The notes under the pieces: model-generated
Seen by the model: the letters and a program-made list of their open reading frames with translations, nothing else
Database searches by the model: none
What the model was told of the DNA's origin: nothing
Program-made: the position numbers and the translations under genes
Source of the DNA: JBELHR01 sp049607205
GTDB taxonomy: Bacteria > Bacteroidota > Bacteroidia > Flavobacteriales > Flavobacteriaceae
Assembly (NCBI GenBank): GCA_049607205.1
Contig: JBMYWH010000014.1
Span: 1-55,105 of the forward strand
Direction of reading: 5' to 3'
Length of the DNA: 55,105 bases
Shown: positions 43,308 to 52,464 of the stretch, piece after piece
Position numbering within the stretch: position 1 is the stretch's first letter
How the letters are laid out: the number at the start of each line of letters is the position of its first letter

Positions 43308-44891
43308 ATGAACCTATCAGGAAAAAATTATATTGCAGGAGAACTTTCTGCTGCCTCTCAAAAAGTCTTTCAAACTTTTGATCCTAAAGCTGCAGAAGTT
43401 TTAGATCAAGATTTTTACGAGGCCACTATTGAAGAAATCGATTTGGCTGTTGTAGAGGCTCATAAAGCTTTTGAAATTTACCGAAATATTCCAGCGGTGA
43501 GGCGTGCTGACTTCTTGCGTGCTATTGCTCGTGAAATAAAAGCCATAGAAGGACCTATGCTATCGCGTTATGTGGCAGAATCAGGACTTCCTATGGGTAG
43601 AGCTCAAGGGGAGATGGGAAGGACCATCTTTCAGTTAAATAGCTTTGCGGATCACATAGAACAAGGAGATTATGTAAGGGCTAGTATTGATCATGGAGAT
43701 CCTAAGAGAAGTCCGGCTCCTAAGCCTGATTTAAGAAAAATGATGATTCCTATCGGACCTATTGCGGTCTTCGGCGCTAGTAATTTTCCTTTAGCCTATT
43801 CTACCGCAGGTGGAGATACGGCTTCAGCTCTAGCGGCAGGTTGTCCGGTGGTGGTTAAATCTCATCCTATGCATGCCGGTACAGGTGAATATATTGCAGG
43901 AGCCATAAGTAGAGCTGTAGCCTCTTGTGGAATGCCTAAGGGAGTGTTTTCAAATTTAAATTCTAGTGGAATTGAGGTAGCACAATCTCTAGTTTCTCAT
44001 CCTCAAATTAAAGGGGTTGGATTTACAGGATCAATCAAAGGGGGTAGAGCCCTTTATAATTTAGCGAGTAAACGTGAGGAACCTATTCCTGTATTTGCCG
44101 AGATGGGATCTATTAATCCTGTAGTGGTATTACCACAGAGTATTGCTAAAAGTGAAGAGAGAGCAGCATGGGCAAAGCAATATGCGGGTTCTATTTCACT
44201 GGCTGCGGGACAGTTTTGTACCAATCCAGGATTGATTTTTGGTCTGAAGGATTCTGAGTTTGTCAATTTTGGTGCAGACCTTACCCATGAGATTCAAAAA
44301 GTAGAAGCTCAAGTGATGTTGCATCCTGGGATTAAAAATAATTTTGATGAAAATTTTAAAAAAATAGCCGAGCAAGAAGGGGTAGAAACTCTTGTAAATT
44401 CAGATACCTTTGAGGATCTGACTCGTGTCGGTCCTTATTTGATGCAAGTGAGTGGCGGGGAGTTTTTGAAAAATCTTGCACTGCATCAGGAAGTGTTCGG
44501 ACCTTCGTCTCTATTAGTAGTTTGTGATTCTGTGGAAGAGCTAAATGAAATTATTGATGGACTAGAAGGACAGTTGACTGCCAGTATCATTGCTGGAGAA
44601 TTAGAACTTATCAATTATGCACCGACAGTTGAAAAACTTCAAAACCGTGTGGGTAGACTGATTTTTAATGGTGTTCCTACCGGAGTTGAAGTGGCTCCAT
44701 CTATGGTTCATGGTGGGCCGTACCCAGCATCTTCGGATTCGAGATTTACGGCCGTTGGAGTCAATGCCGTAGACAGATGGCTCAGACCTTTTTCATACCA
44801 GGACTGGCCAGGAGAATTACTGCCAGATGCCTTACAAGAGGATAATCCTTTAGAAATTTTGAGACAAGTAGATGGTAATTGGCAACGCTAA
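43308..44891 (+). CDS. alpha-ketoglutarate semialdehyde (2,5-dioxovalerate) dehydrogenase
   Basis: An NAD(P)-dependent aldehyde dehydrogenase of 527 residues. Catalytic residues are E265 (FAEMGSINP) and C304 (GQFCTNPG); the cofactor-binding FGASNFPLAYS is near 155 and GFTGSIKGGR near 238. Members of this subfamily oxidise 2,5-dioxopentanoate to alpha-ketoglutarate, the last step of hydroxyproline and pentose/uronate oxidation. It lies one base after the deaminase, and its stop overlaps the epimerase start (TAATG), all in one operon. Confidence 0.88.
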   Translation: MNLSGKNYIAGELSAASQKVFQTFDPKAAEVLDQDFYEATIEEIDLAVVEAHKAFEIYRNIPAVRRADFLRAIAREIKAIEGPMLSRYVAESGLPMGRAQGEMGRTIFQLNSFADHIEQGDYVRASIDHGDPKRSPAPKPDLRKMMIPIGPIAVFGASNFPLAYSTAGGDTASALAAGCPVVVKSHPMHAGTGEYIAGAISRAVASCGMPKGVFSNLNSSGIEVAQSLVSHPQIKGVGFTGSIKGGRALYNLASKREEPIPVFAEMGSINPVVVLPQSIAKSEERAAWAKQYAGSISLAAGQFCTNPGLIFGLKDSEFVNFGADLTHEIQKVEAQVMLHPGIKNNFDENFKKIAEQEGVETLVNSDTFEDLTRVGPYLMQVSGGEFLKNLALHQEVFGPSSLLVVCDSVEELNEIIDGLEGQLTASIIAGELELINYAPTVEKLQNRVGRLIFNGVPTGVEVAPSMVHGGPYPASSDSRFTAVGVNAVDRWLRPFSYQDWPGELLPDALQEDNPLEILRQVDGNWQR

Positions 44892-45904
44892 TGGAAAAAA
44901 GAGTTTTTTCATGTTTTGACGGTCATACTTGCGGTAACCCCGTTCGCTTAATCTCAGGTGGTGTTCCTTTTTTAAAAGGAAATACTATGGCGGATAAGCG
45001 CTTGTATTTCATGGAACATTATGATTGGATTCGCAAGAGTTTGATGTTTGAACCACGGGGTCATGATATGATGAGTGGTTCGATGTTATTTCCGCCTTGT
45101 GACCCTAAGAATGATTTTGGGATTTTGTTCGTAGAAACCTCGGGTTGTCTTCCTATGTGTGGACATGGTTCTATAGGCACGATTACTATGGCCTTGGAAA
45201 ATGGACTTATTCATCCCAAGGTTGAAGGGAAGCTCAATATGGAAACTCCAGCAGGTCTGGTGAAGGTAGGTTATGAAATGCAGGAAGGAAAGGTAAAATG
45301 GGTGGAGCTCATAAATGTTCCTTCTTTTTTAGCCGCTTACAATCTTGAAATTGAATTGGATATAGTCGGTGGAAGCTTAGTTTTTGATGTGGCTTATGGA
45401 GGGAATTTTTATGCCATTATAGACCCACAGGAGAATTTCAAAGGAATAGAAAATTATACTGCTTCTGAGCTCATTGATATGAGCCAAAAACTCAGGCGTG
45501 AAATAGCATCCAAATACAAGAATGCATTCATACATCCAGAGCATAAAGAAATTCAAGGCATACATCATATCATGTGGACGGGAAGGGTTCTTGATAATTC
45601 TTCTACAGCGCGCAATGCGGTCTTTTATGGAGACAAAGCTATAGACCGTTCTCCTTGTGGTACTGGGACTTCAGCAAGACTTGCACAGTGGCATGCCAAG
45701 GGGAAGTTAAACTCGGATGAAGTTTTCATACATGAGTCTTTTATCGGTTCTACCTTTGAGGCAAAGGTTGTGGAACTTACTAAGGTGGGAGATATAAATG
45801 CCATCCGACCCAGTGTCAAAGGTTGGGCAAAACAATATGGAGTAAATACCATTACAGTGGATCCAGAGGATGACCCTTTTGCTGCTGGATTTCAAGTAAT
45901 ATAG
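44891..45904 (+). CDS. 4-hydroxyproline 2-epimerase (proline racemase family)
   Basis: Converts trans-4-hydroxy-L-proline to cis-4-hydroxy-D-proline without a cofactor. The 337-residue protein has both catalytic cysteines: C90 in LPMCGHGSIG and C256 in DRSPCGTGTSARLA. Enzymes with Thr at the second position are hydroxyproline dehydratases, so this one is an epimerase/racemase type. I chose ATG 44891 (MEKRVFSCFDGHTCGNPVR), which overlaps the upstream stop by one base. It feeds the D-hydroxyproline oxidase that follows. Confidence 0.9.
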   Translation: MEKRVFSCFDGHTCGNPVRLISGGVPFLKGNTMADKRLYFMEHYDWIRKSLMFEPRGHDMMSGSMLFPPCDPKNDFGILFVETSGCLPMCGHGSIGTITMALENGLIHPKVEGKLNMETPAGLVKVGYEMQEGKVKWVELINVPSFLAAYNLEIELDIVGGSLVFDVAYGGNFYAIIDPQENFKGIENYTASELIDMSQKLRREIASKYKNAFIHPEHKEIQGIHHIMWTGRVLDNSSTARNAVFYGDKAIDRSPCGTGTSARLAQWHAKGKLNSDEVFIHESFIGSTFEAKVVELTKVGDINAIRPSVKGWAKQYGVNTITVDPEDDPFAAGFQVI

Positions 45905-45906
45905 TT

Positions 45907-47157
45907 ATGAAAAATACAGTCGTAATAGGAGGAGGAATTATAGGTTTATGCACTGCATATTATCTACATAAATCGGGACATCGCGTTCGGGTGATTGATG
46001 CAGGTGATATGACCGGTGGTGCCTCTTTTGTCAATGCAGGTTATGTGGCTCCGAGTCACTTTGTGCCACTTGCTGCTCCAGGAATGGTCTCAAAGGGATT
46101 GCGTTATATGCTGGATTCTAGTTCTCCTTTTTATATGAAACCTAGATTTGAATCTGATTTTATAAAATGGAGCTATGCTTTTTTTAAATCCTGTACCTCT
46201 AAAAATGTTGCAAAGGCCTCGAGGCCTATTTTTGAGATCAACATGCGATCCAGAGCCTTATATCAGGATCTATTAAACGATGAAGATTGGGACAGTCAGT
46301 TCGATGCGCGCGGTCTTATGATGTATTTTCAAACCGAGAAGCTCGGTTACCATGAGATCGATCTGGCGCATAGAGCAAGAAAGGAATTCGGGATTCAGAC
46401 CGAAGTGCTCGAGCCTCATGAAATTAAAGAACGTTTTGAACCTGACATGGATTTGGACATCAAGGGAGGTGTATGGTATCCCTGTGACCGTCAAATGACC
46501 CCTGGAGATTTTATGAAAACCATGATTAAATATCTAGAGAAGCAAGGGGTAGAGTTGTATAGAAATCAACAGGTTCAAGATTTCGTGATAAAAGAGGATC
46601 AGGTCAAAGAAATAAAAACTAAAACCGGTGTGTTTTCATGTGATCAAACCGTAATATGTGCTGGAACTTGGAGCCCACAACTTGCTAAAAATCTGGGGCG
46701 TACCTTGCTTGTTGAAGCAGGAAAAGGTTATCGTTTGGATGTGAAAGTTCCTACAGGGATTCGCCAACCGGCCATCTTAGTAGAACGAAATATGGCCATC
46801 AGTCCTATGGAGGGTTATACTCGATTTGCAGGTACTATGGAGCTTGCTGGGATTAATGATAAGATTAATCCTTCAAGAGTAAAGGCCTTAAAGGAAGGCG
46901 CAGAAGCTTTTTATACAAACTTGAATATAAGTCAAAAAGTATTAGAACAAGCGCATTATGGCTTGAGACCGGTGAGTCCTGATGGACTTCCTATGATAGG
47001 AAAGGACGATCGTATTTCTAATGTTTATTGGGGAACTGGTCATGCCATGATGGGGTGGTCCCTAGGTCCTGCAACGGGCAAGATACTTCAAGAACTCATC
47101 GATGGAGAATCCAGTGGAATGGATCTCGAGGTGTTCCATCCAAACAGAAAATATTAA
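45907..47157 (+). CDS. FAD-dependent D-hydroxyproline (D-amino acid) oxidase/dehydrogenase
   Basis: A 416-residue DadA/DAO-fold flavoenzyme. The FAD motif is VIGGGIIGLCTAYYLHKSG (5-23), and the C-terminal GTGHAMMGWSLGPATGK near 377 is the second FAD-contact region. It probably oxidises cis-4-hydroxy-D-proline to 1-pyrroline-4-hydroxy-2-carboxylate, joining the epimerase to the DapA-like deaminase. It starts two bases after the epimerase stop and is the last gene of the operon; a strong terminator follows. Confidence 0.88.
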   Translation: MKNTVVIGGGIIGLCTAYYLHKSGHRVRVIDAGDMTGGASFVNAGYVAPSHFVPLAAPGMVSKGLRYMLDSSSPFYMKPRFESDFIKWSYAFFKSCTSKNVAKASRPIFEINMRSRALYQDLLNDEDWDSQFDARGLMMYFQTEKLGYHEIDLAHRARKEFGIQTEVLEPHEIKERFEPDMDLDIKGGVWYPCDRQMTPGDFMKTMIKYLEKQGVELYRNQQVQDFVIKEDQVKEIKTKTGVFSCDQTVICAGTWSPQLAKNLGRTLLVEAGKGYRLDVKVPTGIRQPAILVERNMAISPMEGYTRFAGTMELAGINDKINPSRVKALKEGAEAFYTNLNISQKVLEQAHYGLRPVSPDGLPMIGKDDRISNVYWGTGHAMMGWSLGPATGKILQELIDGESSGMDLEVFHPNRKY

Positions 47158-47163
47158 ATTAAA

Positions 47164-47194
47164 AAACCGACCCTTGCAGGTCGGTTTATGTTTT
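47164..47194. terminator. terminator of the hydroxyproline operon (and of the PepSY gene)
   Basis: AAACCGACC (47164-47172) pairs with GGTCGGTTT (47179-47187) around CTTGCA. The A-rich left flank also serves the minus-strand PepSY gene, which ends at 47195; a broken T tract follows on the plus strand. Confidence 0.85.
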
Positions 47195-47752
47195 TTAGGA
47201 GAGGAACATCAAAAAGATCAGCGGGAAAATCATCCCGGCCAAGGCTAGTTTCCAACCTCTTTGTTTGAATCCATTTTTACCTAGTGGAATCATAACCCCA
47301 GTAATAGCTATGAGCAGCATAGCAGCTCCGAAAATGTCCGAATACCAAACCCAAGAGGCATTGGTTGTTTTATGTAAATACATAGAATGTCCTAATAAGG
47401 GAACTTTTCGCTTAAACTCAAGGGTTCCTTTACCCGTGCTAAGGTCGATGTCTGCAATAGCGCTCGGTTTATAATATACTCTAAGTTTTTCTCCATTAAG
47501 ACGCTGTCCGTCAAATTTAGCATCTGGATTAAGACTTAAGGCCCAAGCTTTAGTGGCTTGAGGGTCTTCTAAAATACTTGCGTCAAAATCTGTGTCTAAT
47601 TGAATTTCCTTTTGTTCAAAAGTATAATCCATAGGATACCAATCTTGGCGGTGATTCAGAACAATTCCCGAAAGGGAAAAAGCGATGATTAGCCCGAAAT
47701 AGAAATAGGCAAAATCTCTGTGTAGGTTTCTGTTGGTAAACTTGTAACTCAT
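47195..47752 (-). CDS. PepSY-associated transmembrane protein
   Basis: A 185-residue membrane protein. A membrane span near 13-32 (FAYFYFGLIIAFSLSGIVLNH) is followed by a periplasmic PepSY-like section, and two more spans lie near 138-156 and 165-183. The HxxN/H residues in IVLNHRQ and GHSMYLHKTTNASWVWYSDIFGAAMLL resemble PepSY_TM proteins, which often bind heme or assist redox reactions at the membrane. It is monocistronic, flanked by terminators. The partner is unknown. Confidence 0.75.
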   Translation of the reverse strand: MSYKFTNRNLHRDFAYFYFGLIIAFSLSGIVLNHRQDWYPMDYTFEQKEIQLDTDFDASILEDPQATKAWALSLNPDAKFDGQRLNGEKLRVYYKPSAIADIDLSTGKGTLEFKRKVPLLGHSMYLHKTTNASWVWYSDIFGAAMLLIAITGVMIPLGKNGFKQRGWKLALAGMIFPLIFLMFLS

Positions 47753-47774
47753 TGGGGATGTGATTTTTTTTGAG

Positions 47775-47782
47775 CAAATATA
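47775..47782 (-). promoter_or_regulatory. -7 promoter element of the PepSY gene
   Basis: Reads TATATTTG on the minus strand, an exact TAnnTTTG match, 22 bases upstream of the ATG at 47752. No -33 TTTG is evident. Confidence 0.5.
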
Positions 47783-47832
47783 TGGTTATTTAGACTCATT
47801 AAAAATAAAATAAAGTTTTTTTTAAAACTTAA

Positions 47833-47865
47833 AAAAGGAGGCTCTATAATAGAAAGCCTCCTTTT
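47833..47865 (-). terminator. terminator after the S9 peptidase gene
   Basis: AAAAGGAGGCT (47833-47843) pairs with AGCCTCCTTTT (47855-47865), eleven pairs with an 11-base loop. On the minus strand the stem runs into T residues, so it ends the peptidase transcript. Confidence 0.88.
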
Positions 47866-47887
47866 AATTTATTTTATAAAATGCGTA

Positions 47888-50680
47888 TTAATCCAGTAAC
47901 TCTAAGTTTTGCTGAATTCCTTTTTGAATTGCAGGAACTCCACTTTCCATCCATTTCGGTTTATTTGTTTCTTTCAGATAATAGTCAAAGAACTGTTGCA
48001 TTCTAATGCTGAAATCTTTTCTGTTTTGGGTTTTTAGTGGCCAATGTGGTTCGTCATTATAATTTAAGAACCATGATGGTTTCCCTAATCTTCTCAAAGC
48101 TGTGAAGTATTCTATTCCTTGGTACCACGGCACATGCCCATCTGCATCGTTATGCATTATTAACAGTGGAGTATTTACCTTGTCCATATAGAAAATAGGA
48201 GAATTCTCAATATATCTAAGTGGATATTCCCAAGGAGTACCACCGATTCTACTTTGAGTATGTTCATATTGAAATTGTCTACTCAATCCAGTCCACCATC
48301 TAATTCCACCATAAGCACTGATCATGTTTACTACTGGTGCTCCAGATTCTGCAGCGGCAAACATATCGGTTTGTGTCACCAAATATGCAATTTGGTATCC
48401 TCCCCAACTATGACCTTGTACACCGATATGATCTTTATCTACAAAGCCCTTTTCGATTAAAGAAGTCACTCCAGGAAGTACCGAGTTAATAGCACTTTCT
48501 CCAGGGTAACCAACTCTATACACTACATCTGGATTAAAGATGACATAACCACGGCTAGTGTAGAAACTATAGTTGATGGTAGAACGCTCGGCTTTAGGAG
48601 CGATATGTCTATGCAATCGATCAGAACTTCTTTCATAGAAGTTTACGATCATTGGATATTTTTTATTTGGATCGAAGTTTTCTGGTTTGATCAACATTCC
48701 GGTTAATTCAATCCCATCTAAAGAGTTCCAGTTTACCAATTCTGCAGTACCCCAATTGTAGTCCTTCTGTTGAGGATTGGCATGACTAATTTGCGTTTGA
48801 TTCTTGAAACTCAAATCAGCGTAGCGAACATCTGGAAATTCTACAAAAGATTCTCTGGTGAAAATAAGGGCATCACTATCTTTTGCCTTCATAGGACTGC
48901 TATAGGCATAAGGTCCTGAAACAAGTGTTTTCGTTTTTCCTGATTTAGTATCATATAGGTTATATCCAGAGTCCTTGCTATTTTCATCAAAAGAACTTAA
49001 AAGCCATTTTTTTGAAGCGATATACTTCTCTTCTCTGTCCAGTCTTATAAAACGATATACAGTTTGAGAATCACGACCTTGAGTCAATCGCTCCAGTTTT
49101 TCTGAACTAGGAGAGAACGCCCATAAATCATAACGATCATAAACTACAAAAGAAGCATCATTCTTGGTCCAACCTGCGGCTCTATAAGAACCTGGGTGTT
49201 TAGGAGAATCATTAAGCTCGTTATAAAAAACTTTTCCTTTAGTAAAGTTGTTTAATTTATCTTTAGCTAGATCATAAGTAAACCAAGTACTGTCCACAGA
49301 ATTATATCCATAGGCGTAGTTTCCTTCAGGACTCAATTGAGCTCTAGCAGCAAGATTGGTTAATACTCTTTTAGTTTCTCCTGTTTTAAGGTCTACTAGA
49401 GCATAGTCATAAGCCGTATATCCTTTCCACTGACTTTCTAATTGATAGGGTAATGAAGTACTTACAAGTGCTTGGTCCGCATTTCCTTCTGCACCAATAA
49501 TGGCATTAGGATATTGTGTAGTTGCAATTTGAGTAAGTTTTTTGTCTTTTAAATGAATTACAGTAGTGTATGATTTTTTACGATCATTTTTAACTTGTAA
49601 TTCTTGAACAGTATACAATCTAGGCTCGTCGTATTTCCAAACTTCAACACTAGAAATTTCTTCTTTTAAAAGTGTGGTGTCTTTAATAATTGGTGGCGTT
49701 GCCAGACCAAAATATACTTTAGTTTCATCCTTAGAGAAAGAGATTTTTCCATTAGGAGAAACGATATAGCCTTGAGGTGCTGTTGTGTTGTTCAAGACTA
49801 AGGCAGCGTTTGCATCACCCTGCTTCCATGTATAGAATTCATTAGGTCTAATTTGAACCTTTGTGCTATCTGTATCCACTATGAATCCAAGGTATTTACC
49901 TGAATCACTTAGGTTAAGTTGACCGTATTTTGCTTTTTTGTGGGTGTAAACGTTTTGTTTCTCACCTTTTGCTAAATCGTAGATATACACACCTGCTTTT
50001 ACCGTAGAGTCTAGTCCTGTTGTGGTGTAGGCAAGAACTTTTCCTTCTTTAGCAAAAAGATAATTTGTAACGAATTTTAAGGTGTCTTGCTTTTCTGTTT
50101 CAAGATTTCTAAGCACCAAATGGTAGCCATTTTTTGCACTGACTTTCTTTGCTTTTTTAGATTTCTTAAGCTTCACCGTTTTTACAGAGTCCTTTGAAGC
50201 TTCCTTCTTTTTAGGACTTGCTTTGACATCATCCAATAAATAGGCTAGATAACCCTCCCATTTTTCTGGAGTTTTATAAGATTTGACATTGGCAATTTTA
50301 GTCAATTTGTTTTGTTTAAGACTGTAGATCCCGAGAGTGTCCTTAGGGAGTTTGTCCTTTTTAACTTTAGCTCTTTTGAGTTCTGTAATGCTGTCCTTCC
50401 AAGGTTTGATAGTAAAGGTGGCATAATTAGAATTAGTAGTGAATCTTCCTTTTTCCGCTCGGTCATAATGGAAAATAGAAGTTCCTTGAGGGTTTTTGAT
50501 CTTAAGGAAATTGTCTTTTTCGCCTCTTTCTAAGGAGTACATGATAAAAGACCCGTTATTAGAAATGGTTTTGTTTTTTACCGTATTCCAGAGGTCATAA
50601 TCCGTGTGGTTAAGAACTTTTTTTTGAGCTATTGCACTCATGGAGAGTACAAGGCAGAGTAGGGTGAGTTTAAATTTCAT
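47888..50680 (-). CDS. secreted prolyl-oligopeptidase (S9) family peptidase
   Basis: A 930-residue exported protease. After a signal peptide (MKFKLTLLCLVLSMSAIAQ) comes a long beta-propeller region (about 30-650). The C-terminal alpha/beta hydrolase domain carries Ser in GVQGHSWGGYQIA, Asp in HNDADGHVPW and His in YNDEPHWPLK, the S9 triad order. A Lys/Ser-rich insert near 155-180 (KASPKKKEASKD and nearby) is low complexity. Family members cleave peptides, often X-Pro or dipeptides; in Bacteroidota they are periplasmic or secreted scavenging enzymes. It is single and has its own terminator. Confidence 0.9.
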   Translation of the reverse strand: MKFKLTLLCLVLSMSAIAQKKVLNHTDYDLWNTVKNKTISNNGSFIMYSLERGEKDNFLKIKNPQGTSIFHYDRAEKGRFTTNSNYATFTIKPWKDSITELKRAKVKKDKLPKDTLGIYSLKQNKLTKIANVKSYKTPEKWEGYLAYLLDDVKASPKKKEASKDSVKTVKLKKSKKAKKVSAKNGYHLVLRNLETEKQDTLKFVTNYLFAKEGKVLAYTTTGLDSTVKAGVYIYDLAKGEKQNVYTHKKAKYGQLNLSDSGKYLGFIVDTDSTKVQIRPNEFYTWKQGDANAALVLNNTTAPQGYIVSPNGKISFSKDETKVYFGLATPPIIKDTTLLKEEISSVEVWKYDEPRLYTVQELQVKNDRKKSYTTVIHLKDKKLTQIATTQYPNAIIGAEGNADQALVSTSLPYQLESQWKGYTAYDYALVDLKTGETKRVLTNLAARAQLSPEGNYAYGYNSVDSTWFTYDLAKDKLNNFTKGKVFYNELNDSPKHPGSYRAAGWTKNDASFVVYDRYDLWAFSPSSEKLERLTQGRDSQTVYRFIRLDREEKYIASKKWLLSSFDENSKDSGYNLYDTKSGKTKTLVSGPYAYSSPMKAKDSDALIFTRESFVEFPDVRYADLSFKNQTQISHANPQQKDYNWGTAELVNWNSLDGIELTGMLIKPENFDPNKKYPMIVNFYERSSDRLHRHIAPKAERSTINYSFYTSRGYVIFNPDVVYRVGYPGESAINSVLPGVTSLIEKGFVDKDHIGVQGHSWGGYQIAYLVTQTDMFAAAESGAPVVNMISAYGGIRWWTGLSRQFQYEHTQSRIGGTPWEYPLRYIENSPIFYMDKVNTPLLIMHNDADGHVPWYQGIEYFTALRRLGKPSWFLNYNDEPHWPLKTQNRKDFSIRMQQFFDYYLKETNKPKWMESGVPAIQKGIQQNLELLD

Positions 50681-50770
50681 TTGATTTAGGTGTTATTTAT
50701 GGGGTATTCCCAATTCATAGGGAAAACTTGCGCGTAAATATAGCAGAATTAGATAAGTTTTTGAGCATAA

Positions 50771-50802
50771 AAAAAGCTCATTAGAAGTGTAATGAGCTTT
50801 TT
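50771..50802. terminator. terminator downstream of the M20 dipeptidase
   Basis: AAAAAGCTCATTA (50771-50783) pairs with TAATGAGCTTTTT (50790-50802), thirteen pairs around GAAGTG. T runs exist on both strands. It ends the dipeptidase transcript (-) and lies just upstream of the peptidase promoter region. Confidence 0.88.
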
Positions 50803-50810
50803 GTGAGATT

Positions 50811-52199
50811 TTATTTTGCTAATTCCGAGTAATACTCATAGAAATAAGGAATGGTTTCAATTCCTTTGAGGTAATTGAAGATTCCATAATGTTCGTTTGG
50901 AGAGTGAATGGCATCTGAATCCAGACCGAATCCCATTAAAATGGATTTGGAATCTAATTCCTGCTCAAACAGTGCTACAATTGGAATAGATCCTCCCGAG
51001 CGTTGTGGGATAGCTTGGGTTCCGAAGGTTTTTGTATAAGCTTTATTCGCAGCTTGGTATCCTATATTATCCGTAGGAGTCACATAAGGTAATCCTCCAT
51101 GATGTGGAGTTGCTTTTACTTTTACGGCTTTAGGAGCAATTGATTCAAAATGTTTGATGAAAAGATCGGTGATTTGATCCGGGTTTTGGCCTGGGACCAG
51201 GCGCATAGAAATCTTTGCATAAGCCTTTGAAGCAATCACGGTCTTAGCACCTTCACCGGTATATCCACCCCAAATTCCATTGACATCCAAGGTAGGACGA
51301 ATCGAGTTGCGTTCGTTGGTGGTATAGCCTTTTTCACCGTAAACTTCGGCGATATCCAATGCTTTTTCATAAGCCTCTAAAGAGAAAGGAGCCTTGGCCA
51401 TTTCGGCGCGCTCTTCTAGAGAAAGTTCCTCAACTCCGCCGTAGAATCCAGGAATGGTGATGTGATTGTTTTCGTCGTGGAGCGAAGCAATCATTTGGGT
51501 CAAAATATTGATAGGATTTGCCACGGCACCTCCGTAAAGACCAGAGTGTAAATCGCGATTCGGACCTGTCACCTCAACCTCTACATAACTCAATCCTCTC
51601 AGCCCTGTAGTAATAGAAGGCTGCTCGTTAGAGATCATTCCTGTATCGGAAATTAAAATGACATCATTGGCTAATTTTTCATGATTTCTCTTGACAAACC
51701 ACTCTAAAGAAGGGGATCCAACTTCTTCCTCACCTTCGATCATGAATTTCACATTACATGGCAATTTATTCTCGGCAATTAAATATTCAAAAGCCTTGAC
51801 ATGCATATACATTTGTCCTTTATCATCACAAGCTCCACGCGCATAAATCGCTCCCATAGGATGCGCCTCTGTTTTCTTGATCACAGGTTCAAAGGGTGGG
51901 CTGTCCCACAATTCAATGGGATCGGCAGGTTGTACGTCATAATGACCATATACTAATACCGTTGGAAGAGAAGGATCAATTAACTTTTCTCCATAGACGA
52001 TAGGATAGCCTGGAGTTTCACATAATTCTACTAAATCGCAACCGGCTTTTTCGAGCATAGCTTTGACGACATCGGCTGTGGCCAAAACCTCTTTTTCATA
52101 GGCCTGGTCTGCAGAAATTGATGGAATTTTCAGTAAATCAATTAGTTCCGAGATGAATCGGTCCTTGTGTAATTCTATATAATTTTCAATATCACTCAT
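50811..52199 (-). CDS. M20-family dipeptidase
   Basis: A 462-residue metallopeptidase. Zinc ligands are in VLVYGHYDVQPA near 80 (His, Asp), ARGACDDKGQM near 115 and MIEGEEEVGSPS near 145 (Glu, catalytic). DLHSGLYGGAVANP near 218 leads into the dimerisation domain, and a C-terminal His is in GLDSDAIHSPNE. Relatives are carnosinase-like and PepV-like dipeptidases. I chose ATG 52199: an in-frame extension to 52376 would read antisense through the tRNA gene. It is one of several peptide-degrading enzymes in this stretch. Confidence 0.93.
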   Translation of the reverse strand: MSDIENYIELHKDRFISELIDLLKIPSISADQAYEKEVLATADVVKAMLEKAGCDLVELCETPGYPIVYGEKLIDPSLPTVLVYGHYDVQPADPIELWDSPPFEPVIKKTEAHPMGAIYARGACDDKGQMYMHVKAFEYLIAENKLPCNVKFMIEGEEEVGSPSLEWFVKRNHEKLANDVILISDTGMISNEQPSITTGLRGLSYVEVEVTGPNRDLHSGLYGGAVANPINILTQMIASLHDENNHITIPGFYGGVEELSLEERAEMAKAPFSLEAYEKALDIAEVYGEKGYTTNERNSIRPTLDVNGIWGGYTGEGAKTVIASKAYAKISMRLVPGQNPDQITDLFIKHFESIAPKAVKVKATPHHGGLPYVTPTDNIGYQAANKAYTKTFGTQAIPQRSGGSIPIVALFEQELDSKSILMGFGLDSDAIHSPNEHYGIFNYLKGIETIPYFYEYYSELAK

Positions 52200-52216
52200 A
52201 AAACAAAAAATTTCAT

Positions 52217-52224
52217 CAAATTTA
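52217..52224 (-). promoter_or_regulatory. -7 promoter element of the dipeptidase gene
   Basis: Reads TAAATTTG on the minus strand, an exact TAnnTTTG match, 17 bases upstream of the ATG at 52199. It is back-to-back with the tRNA promoter. Confidence 0.55.
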
Positions 52225-52245
52225 CTAAAAAATGACGGTTTATGT

Positions 52246-52275
52246 TTTGCGAATTGTAAATAAGATGTATATTTG
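52246..52275 (+). promoter_or_regulatory. promoter of tRNA-Leu
   Basis: TTTG at 52246-52249 and TATATTTG at 52268-52275 with an 18-base spacer form a complete Bacteroidota promoter. Transcription would start near 52281, thirteen bases before the tRNA 5' end. Confidence 0.7.
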
Positions 52276-52293
52276 CACGCACAAAATAAGTAT

Positions 52294-52375
52294 GCGGGCG
52301 TGGTGGAATTGGTAGACACGCTAGACTTAGGATCTAGTGCCGCAAGGTGTGAGAGTTCGAGTCTCTCCGCCCGCA
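52294..52375 (+). tRNA. tRNA-Leu, anticodon TAG
   Basis: An 82-base tRNA with a long variable arm. The acceptor stem pairs GCGGGCG (52294-52300) with CGCCCGC (52368-52374). The anticodon arm is CTAGA-CTTAGGA-TCTAG with anticodon TAG. The T arm pairs GAGAG with CTCTC around TTCGAGT. The discriminator base is A (52375). A full CCA is not encoded (ACA follows). The long extra arm is the class II type expected for leucine. Confidence 0.97.
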
Positions 52376-52381
52376 CAACGC

Positions 52382-52417
52382 AAACCCTTAAAGACGGAAG
52401 TTTTTAAGGGTTTTTTT
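52382..52417 (+). terminator. terminator after tRNA-Leu
   Basis: AAACCCTTAAA (52382-52392) pairs with TTTAAGGGTTT (52403-52413), eleven pairs with a ten-base loop, followed by T to 52417. It lies seven bases after the tRNA end. Confidence 0.88.
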
Positions 52418-52448
52418 ATGCTTGGAATTTAAGGTTTTTGAGGAATTG

Positions 52449-52464
52449 TTTTTTTTTTTTTTTT
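52449..52464 (+). repeat. homopolymeric T16 tract
   Basis: Sixteen consecutive T lie 41 bases upstream of the lipoprotein gene, in the probable promoter region. Long homopolymers are prone to slippage. Confidence 0.8.

Noticed and set aside
52200..52376. 59-residue N-terminal extension of the M20 dipeptidase
   Set aside because: It runs antisense through tRNA-Leu and its promoter. A -7 element at 52217-52224 and a normal family N-terminus support ATG 52199.
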